In this document: positions 51,032 to 55,466 of the stretch, piece by piece
How positions within the stretch are numbered: position 1 is the stretch's first letter
How the letters are laid out: each line of letters begins with the position of its first letter
NCBI GenBank assembly: GCA_910588215.1
Contig: CAJUQJ010000027.1
Location: 1 to 55,466, forward strand
Source of the DNA: an uncultured Lachnospiraceae bacterium
GTDB lineage: Bacteria; Bacillota; Clostridia; Lachnospirales; Lachnospiraceae
Length of the DNA: 55,466 nt
Direction of reading: 5' to 3'
Program-made: the position numbers and the translations under genes
The notes under the pieces: generated by a model
What the model was told of the DNA's origin: nothing
Database searches by the model: none
Seen by the model: the letters and a program-made list of their open reading frames with translations, nothing else

Positions 51032-51751
51032 TTAGTGCAGGCTCCATCCGTCCAGTTTACCACTCTGGATTGCCGTAAATATTCTTCCCTTGACACCAGG
51101 TGATTCCAGATTGATCTTTTGTACCAGATTCTTGATATATTCCCGCTTTGTATGTCCGTCTGCGGGGCAGGGACTTTTGACCACCGGAACTTTATATTTA
51201 TTGACGAAACCGATCACGTCAGCTTCATTCATATAGACCAGAGGTCTTATCACGGTGATGTCGGTGCGGTCCAGATAGGTGACAGGGCGGAAAGTATGAA
51301 GCCTGCCCTCATAGATCAGAGACATCATCATCGTTTCCACCACATCATCCTTATGGTGTGCATAAGCTACCTTATTGCAGCCAATCGCCTTCATGGCGTC
51401 ATTTAAAGCGCCTTTGCGCATTTTGGCACACAGTGAGCAAGGATTGCTTTCCCGACGGTCCTCAAATATGATCTTAGCGATATCCGTGTGAATGATATGA
51501 TAGGGCACGTCAAGATCTTCACAAAGATCACTGATCTTGTCAAGCTTTAGATTGTCAAATCCCAGATCGACCGTAACGGCACAAAGCTTGAACGGATGCG
51601 GATAGAAACGGCGCAGCCCCTGCAGAGCATAGAGCAATGTAAGACTGTCCTTGCCGCCGGAGATGCCGACGGCGATCTCATCGCCGGCCTGTATCATATG
51701 ATAATCATCAATAGCCTTGCGTGTAAGGCTGTATACTTGTTGTAATTTCAT
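51032..51751 (-). CDS. TtcA-like tRNA 2-thiolation protein (PP-loop ATPase)
   Basis: 239 aa. The PP-loop SGGKDS (residues 31-36) and the CxxC pair in NPCSLCAKMRKG place it in the TtcA/TtuA group of sulfur transferases, which thiolate tRNA through an iron-sulfur cluster. HHKDDVVETMMM is the family helix. A further Cys lies in KSPCPADG. The position thiolated (C32 or other) is not certain. ATG 51751 follows GGAGG in the CTTCGGCATGGAGG module. It is likely co-transcribed with the recombinase. Confidence 0.9.
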   Translation of the reverse strand: MKLQQVYSLTRKAIDDYHMIQAGDEIAVGISGGKDSLTLLYALQGLRRFYPHPFKLCAVTVDLGFDNLKLDKISDLCEDLDVPYHIIHTDIAKIIFEDRRESNPCSLCAKMRKGALNDAMKAIGCNKVAYAHHKDDVVETMMMSLIYEGRLHTFRPVTYLDRTDITVIRPLVYMNEADVIGFVNKYKVPVVKSPCPADGHTKREYIKNLVQKINLESPGVKGRIFTAIQSGKLDGWSLH

Positions 51752-51865
51752 ATTCACCTCCATGCCGAAGCAGTTTTTGCATTTGTGACGCTTTAGTACT
51801 AATTCTAACTGATTTTCTCAAAAGCCGGTATTTCAATGTCGTATATTTCAACAGCTATATTATAC

Positions 51866-51879
51866 AGAATATTTGTTCA
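51866..51879. promoter_or_regulatory. LexA-like box in the ttcA / AI-2E intergenic region
   Basis: AGAATATTTGTTCA differs from the lexA-proximal box AGAATATTTGTTCG at one base. It lies 115 bases upstream of the ttcA-like start and 96 bases upstream of the AI-2E permease start. Confidence 0.45.
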
Positions 51880-51974
51880 GATGACATTAATTTTTTGTAA
51901 AATATAATGCAGTTTTTGAAAAAAATGGTATACTAGAGATAGCTTAGATTAACGACAGGGAGTGTAATTACGGC

Positions 51975-53279
51975 ATGAAATTTAAATTTGACAGGAAATA
52001 TGTATACTGGGGCATCACTGCATTTCTGGTCATTGCAGCGAGTATTTTTTTCTATTATATATTATTCCATAGATCCAGCCTTTCCAGTGGTCTGCGTACG
52101 CTGGTAGGTATTGCCATGCCGATCATCGACGGTTTTGTGCTGGCATATTTGATGACACCTGTTCTTAACAAGATTGAGAGCAAAGTGATCGAGCCCCTTT
52201 ATAAAAAAACTAAATTACCGGAGAATGCAAAGAGCAGGAAACGGATCCGGGGTGTTTCCATGCTGATAACAGTTATTCTGATCGTGATCGTATTCTATGA
52301 ATTTTTCGGATTGATCATTCCTGAGGTGATACGTAGTATTCAAAGTATTATTTTTCAACTCCCGATCTATCTCAACAATCTGAATCATTGGGCACTGGGA
52401 CTTATGAAGAATAATCCCGATCTGGAGCAGACGGTGAATGAGCTGCTGGCACAGTACTCACCTAAGCTTCTGGACTATTTCAATACAAATCTGCTTCCGA
52501 ATATTAACGGACTTGTCAAGACATTGTCGTTAAGCGTGCTAAGCATCTTTAAAGCATTATGGAATTTTGTGATCGGTTTTATCATATCCATCTATGTTAT
52601 GGGCAGCAAAGAGAGGTTTGCCGGGCAGGCTAAGAAGATCGTCTATGCGCTGTTTGACCGCAAGACAGGCAATGAAGTGATCTCTAATTTCCGCTTTATC
52701 CATGGTACGTTTATCGGATTTATCGGCGGTAAGATCGTAGATTCTATTATCATCGGTATCTTTTGCTTTATTTGTACCAGTATCATTGGTACCCCTTATG
52801 CCATTCTTGTTAGTGTCATTGTGGGTGTGACGAATGTGATCCCTTTTTTCGGGCCATGGATCGGCGGAATCCCGAGCGCGCTATTGGTATTGATGGTGGA
52901 TCCCCTGCAGGCGCTGTACTTTATCATTTTGATCCTTTTCATCCAGCAGTTTGACGGTAATATCCTGGGGCCGAAGATTTTGGGAGATTCTACCGGTTTG
53001 TCTGGTTTCTGGGTTATCTTCTCGATCACGATCTTCGGAGGTCTGTTTGGGGTTCTTGGCATGGTGGTCGGCGTACCGATCTTCGCAGTGTTCTATGCAG
53101 GAGTGAAGGCCGTTGTGAACAGGATGCTCCGCAAGAAGGATCTTCCCACCGATCTGCAGCCATATATGACTGTAGGTGAGATTGACGAGAAGAAGATCTT
53201 TACCGAGTACATTCCTGTCAAAAAGAAAAAAAAGAAAGAAGAGAGTAGCAATGAGATTTCTGATTCAAAGAGTAACTAA
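51975..53279 (+). CDS. AI-2E family transporter (membrane permease)
   Basis: 434 aa, about eight membrane helices. The family is recognised by SIYVMGSKERF, the GTFIGFIGGKIVDSIIIG segment, TNVIPFFGPWIGGIPSALL and QFDGNILGPKILGDSTGLSGFW. The C terminus is charged with a Lys run. Members export diverse solutes or act as Na+/H+ antiporters; AI-2 export is shown for only a few. Its end overlaps the dtd start by 29 bases. Confidence 0.92.
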   Translation: MKFKFDRKYVYWGITAFLVIAASIFFYYILFHRSSLSSGLRTLVGIAMPIIDGFVLAYLMTPVLNKIESKVIEPLYKKTKLPENAKSRKRIRGVSMLITVILIVIVFYEFFGLIIPEVIRSIQSIIFQLPIYLNNLNHWALGLMKNNPDLEQTVNELLAQYSPKLLDYFNTNLLPNINGLVKTLSLSVLSIFKALWNFVIGFIISIYVMGSKERFAGQAKKIVYALFDRKTGNEVISNFRFIHGTFIGFIGGKIVDSIIIGIFCFICTSIIGTPYAILVSVIVGVTNVIPFFGPWIGGIPSALLVLMVDPLQALYFIILILFIQQFDGNILGPKILGDSTGLSGFWVIFSITIFGGLFGVLGMVVGVPIFAVFYAGVKAVVNRMLRKKDLPTDLQPYMTVGEIDEKKIFTEYIPVKKKKKKEESSNEISDSKSN

Positions 53280-53703
53280 TGCGGATGTAACGGTGGAAGA
53301 TCACTCAGTTGGTGCGATAGGGCAGGGACTATGCGTATTTGTCGGTGTTTCCAACACAGATACCAAAGAGATTGCAGATAAAATGATACGTAAATTAATT
53401 AATCTGCGTATTTTCAGTGATGAAAACGATAAGACAAATCTTAATTTGTCATCTGTCAATGGCGAATTGTTAATTATTTCACAATTTACACTGTATGCCG
53501 ATTGTAAACATGGAAACCGCCCATCCTTTATCGATTCCGGCAAACCAGATCTGGCAGAAGAACTTTACGAATATATCATCGCCAAATGCCGTGAATCTGG
53601 TGCTAAGGTCGAACACGGTGAATTTGGTGCTGTGATGAAGGTTTCTCTTGTCAATGATGGTCCGTTTACAATTTGGCTGGATTCCGAGTCATTGGGATTT
53701 TGA
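53251..53703 (+). CDS. dtd: D-aminoacyl-tRNA deacylase
   Basis: 150 aa. Removes D-amino acids from tRNA. Motifs SQFTLYADCKHGNRPSF and the C-terminal NDGPFTIWLDS correspond to the SQFTL...RPSF and GP(V/F)T cross-subunit site. Start 53251 gives the standard MRFLIQRVTNADVTV. It overlaps the permease gene by 29 bases. Its last ten codons have been duplicated in tandem immediately after the stop. Confidence 0.95.
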   Translation: MRFLIQRVTNADVTVEDHSVGAIGQGLCVFVGVSNTDTKEIADKMIRKLINLRIFSDENDKTNLNLSSVNGELLIISQFTLYADCKHGNRPSFIDSGKPDLAEELYEYIIAKCRESGAKVEHGEFGAVMKVSLVNDGPFTIWLDSESLGF

Positions 53704-53740
53704 GAGTTGGCTGGATTCTAAGTCATCGGGATTCTGAGAT
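53673..53740 (+). repeat. 34-bp tandem duplication of the dtd 3' end
   Basis: Unit 53673-53706 (begins TTGGCTGGATTC) is repeated at 53707-53740 with five substitutions in 34 bases. The first unit encodes the Dtd C terminus and stop; the second lies in the leader of the next gene. Confidence 0.85.
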
Positions 53741-53783
53741 TGATCTGCGATTCCGCAAAGCAGAATCATGGGAGGTATATATA

Positions 53784-54038
53784 ATGTCTGGCGGTATTTT
53801 ATTCATTACAGTGCTCATCATAATCGCAATTTATTTCTATATGCGTCACATATCGAGGAAACGTAGACGTGCTACGGATGAAATTGACACAGTCCGGCAT
53901 TATCGGGAAAATTATCTGAACTATGGTTTAGATAAAAAACAAAGACAGGCAAAACAGATCAACCAGAATAATGGATACCGGACTTATGTGACAAAGTATA
54001 ATAGCACTGAGGATTTTCGGGAACGCAAAGGTTTATAA
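53784..54038 (+). CDS. Small hypothetical membrane protein
   Basis: 84 aa. N-terminal membrane helix (ILFITVLIIIAIYFYMRHI) followed by a strongly basic stretch (SRKRRRA) and a hydrophilic 50-residue tail with Tyr, Asn and Gln. N-out, C-in orientation is predicted from the positive residues. GGAGG lies eight bases before ATG 53784. Unknown function; possibly co-transcribed with dtd. Confidence 0.7.
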   Translation: MSGGILFITVLIIIAIYFYMRHISRKRRRATDEIDTVRHYRENYLNYGLDKKQRQAKQINQNNGYRTYVTKYNSTEDFRERKGL

Positions 54039-54415
54039 GAAAAATAGGTTTGTATAAAGTATATGGCTTTTTCGTATATAACTATTCGTTAAACTTGTGT
54101 TTTGCGAATAGTTGCAGAGAGGATAACTTATCTTCTTTTACATACAATATTTGCCATGGAATAACCGTATGGCATCTTTTGCCCAAAGTCATTACATAAA
54201 GGTAGGTAGAGACGCAGAAATGAGCAATATATATGAGTTAATGAAAGACTGAAAGATCTGGCCTTATAACTATGAATCCCGACTTCGGAAATACATGATC
54301 ATTTCGTTAAAAGGGCAAAAGCATAAATCGATCATTGCTTTTGCCCTTTTAATATTTTTATACGTTATCTGTACGTGACTTTCATGTCCGGACCTTATAT
54401 CGGCATACCGATATC
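54039..54415. other. 377-base gap with inverted repeat and a UGA-interrupted frame
   Basis: Holds AACTATTCG (54080-54088) inverted at 54105-54113, and an ATG at 54220 preceded by GACGCAGAAATG (as in the leader family at 36030). That frame reads MSNIYELMKD, then TGA (54250-54252), then KIWPYNYESRLRKYMI in the same frame. The downstream part reads like protein, so a truncated gene remnant is possible. The bidirectional terminator at 54309 lies at its right end. Confidence 0.35.
54309..54350. terminator. Terminator hairpin
   Basis: AAAAGGGCAAAAGC (54309-54322) pairs exactly with GCTTTTGCCCTTTT (54337-54350). Placed between the rightward small gene and the leftward kinase; the A/T ends allow function in both directions. 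Confidence 0.8.
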
Positions 54416-55042
54416 TTATCTGCTCTCGAAATCTTCCACAAACTGCGCGATCAGTTTCACGGTTCCGTCTATACCCAGCACACCGCTGTTGATAGACAGA
54501 TCGTAACTCTCTGAACGGCCCCATTTCTTAGAGGAATAGTAATTATAATAACTCTGCCGTTGTTTATCCTTCTTGTTGATCATATCGAGAGCCTTCTGCT
54601 CTGTCGTGACATCCTCGTAACGCTCCATGATACGCTTCACTCTGCGGTCCTTATCAGCAAGGATAAAGAGGTGCAGACAGTTCTGGTAGTCATGTAATGC
54701 ATAGTCGGCACATCTGCCTACGATCACGCAAGGCCCTTCACTGGCAATCTTCTTGATCGTATCAAATTGTGCCAGAAAAACCTTATGGCTGATCGGCATA
54801 TCCACAAAAGAAGAAGAATTATAACCGAAAGAATACGTATCCATAACCAGATTATAGAGGAATGAATTTGTCGGCCGTTCGTCGTGGCTCTGGATCATCT
54901 CTTCACAGAAACCACTCTCCTTCGCTGCCCGCGTTAATAAATCCTTATCATAAAATTTAATCCCGAAATATTCGGCTACTTTCTTCCCAATCTCACGACC
55001 GCCGGAACCAAACTGGCGACCGATGGTGATAATTGTATTCAT
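54416..55042 (-). CDS. Cytidylate kinase-like family protein
   Basis: 208 aa. P-loop near the N terminus, GRQFGSGGREIGKKVAEYFG, then FYDKDLLTRAAKESG; the rest (VIVGRCADYAL, FILADKDRRVKRIMERY) follows the cytidylate-kinase-like (PF13189-type) group rather than canonical Cmk. The nucleotide substrate is uncertain. The promoter lies at 55168-55140. It stands alone on the minus strand. Confidence 0.9.
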   Translation of the reverse strand: MNTIITIGRQFGSGGREIGKKVAEYFGIKFYDKDLLTRAAKESGFCEEMIQSHDERPTNSFLYNLVMDTYSFGYNSSSFVDMPISHKVFLAQFDTIKKIASEGPCVIVGRCADYALHDYQNCLHLFILADKDRRVKRIMERYEDVTTEQKALDMINKKDKQRQSYYNYYSSKKWGRSESYDLSINSGVLGIDGTVKLIAQFVEDFESR

Positions 55043-55139
55043 AGAACATCATCCTTTCCGCTTTTAAAATTATTATACGTATCTTTTGCCCTATGCCCGT
55101 CTAATAGTCATGCATCCTTTAAAAGATAGATATAATTAT

Positions 55140-55168
55140 ATTATATACATTTTTAACACAAAAAGCAA
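55140..55168 (-). promoter_or_regulatory. Promoter of the kinase gene
   Basis: On the minus strand TTGCTT (55168-55163), 17 bases, perfect TATAAT (55145-55140), about 100 bases before the start. Confidence 0.7.
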
Positions 55169-55201
55169 ATATTCTTTGAATGTTTTGGTGATTATTACGA
55201 T

Positions 55202-55254
55202 AAAAAGAACGTACATCCAAAATCCTGCCTTGCAGGAAGATCTACGTTCTTTTT
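55202..55254. terminator. Intrinsic terminator, bidirectional form
   Basis: AAAAAGAACGTA pairs with TACGTTCTTTTT around an inner TCCTGC/GCAGGA stem. It has T residues on the rightward side and A residues on the leftward side. It separates the kinase promoter from the edge repeat. Confidence 0.75.
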
Positions 55255-55282
55255 GAAAAGTCTACTACTGATAGTTAACAAC

Positions 55283-55337
55283 ATTGTTACAGTTCACGGC
55301 CTAACCGGCCGCAAACTGTAACGCATCCAACCCATTC
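55283..55337. repeat. Palindromic dispersed repeat, inverted copy of 1-55
   Basis: Exact reverse complement of the first 55 bases; contains the same hairpin with GTTACAGTT/AACTGTAAC arms. Confidence 0.85.
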
Positions 55338-55466
55338 CAAGTCGCCTTCGGCGAGAGGCTGGATGCCTGAAACCGTAAAGTTATCGGCGAGTACTACGTA
55401 CTCAATGCCCATGCAGCAAGGTGCAGGGCACCGTGAATCAATGTCATTAAGTTAGCACCAGCAGCA
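55338..55466. other. Unassigned right-end sequence
   Basis: No gene is visible. It contains a TCGCC-TTC-GGCGA hairpin (55351-55363), the palindrome GAGTAC-TAC-GTACTC (55391-55405) and GC-rich stretches. It may be the start of a longer repeated or mobile element that continues past the window. Confidence 0.3.

Overview
The window looks like chromosomal DNA from a Firmicute of class Clostridia, most likely a gut Lachnospiraceae species. This rests on gene content and order: rsmD-coaD-ylbJ; the split B12-radical-SAM / DUF2344 pair near rng; rplU-prp-rpmA-obgE-yhbY-nadD-yqeK-rsfS with a Prp-cleavable L27; lexA divergent from a YneA-type gene; short HisG with HisZ. AGGAGG-type ribosome binding sites and moderate GC also fit. 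No rRNA, tRNA, CRISPR array, prophage or transposase gene was seen. It is mostly core metabolism and housekeeping, with a small accessory segment and many short dispersed repeats.

Layout. 1-4.3 kb: branched-chain amino acid synthesis (ilvN, ilvC, a TetR regulator, leuC, leuD). 4.4-8.1 kb: sugar acetyltransferase, XRE regulator, an acidic hypothetical protein, and a putative PD-(D/E)xK-like protein. 8.1-14.7 kb: a hybrid histidine kinase followed by a type IIA topoisomerase pair that resembles topoisomerase IV. 14.7-25.7 kb: rsmD, coaD, a coiled-coil protein, a membrane-anchored amidase, ylbJ, two pseudouridine synthases, a HAD phosphatase, a YgiQ radical SAM protein, an SDR and recU. 25.7-30.6 kb: a histidine operon hisZ-hisG-hisD-hisIE, in which HisIE carries an extra HisF-like N-terminal domain. 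31-33.8 kb and 39.1-47.8 kb: the conserved radical-SAM/DUF2344 ... rng ... L21-L27-obg-nadD-rsfS block. It is interrupted at 33.8-39.1 kb by a MerR/YbjQ pair, an AraC regulator divergent from a GH112 galacto-N-biose-type phosphorylase (host glycan or mucin use), and a phosphoribosyltransferase-like gene. Two NUDIX genes and a lipoprotein also sit in this block. 48-51.8 kb: SOS control region (lexA, divergent yneA-like gene, four LexA-type boxes), a XerS-like recombinase and a TtcA-like enzyme. 51.9-55.0 kb: AI-2E family permease, dtd, a small membrane protein and a cytidylate-kinase-like protein.

The most unusual layer is non-coding. Several families of short palindromic elements sit in operon leaders and gene junctions: two 103-bp copies of a hairpin MITE in opposite orientation; a 142-bp MITE with 17-bp inverted ends and a 6-bp target duplication; a CTTCGG...GGAGG leader module at about eight starts; a GCGCAGAAATG leader family; and a TTGGCTCGTTGCTC family whose largest copy supplies the end of hisD. 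The first 55 bases recur inverted near the right end, so the window probably starts at an assembly break inside a repeat.

Limits: everything was read by eye. Family names come from motif recognition; no alignment, profile search or structure prediction was run. Starts were chosen from Shine-Dalgarno spacing and family length.
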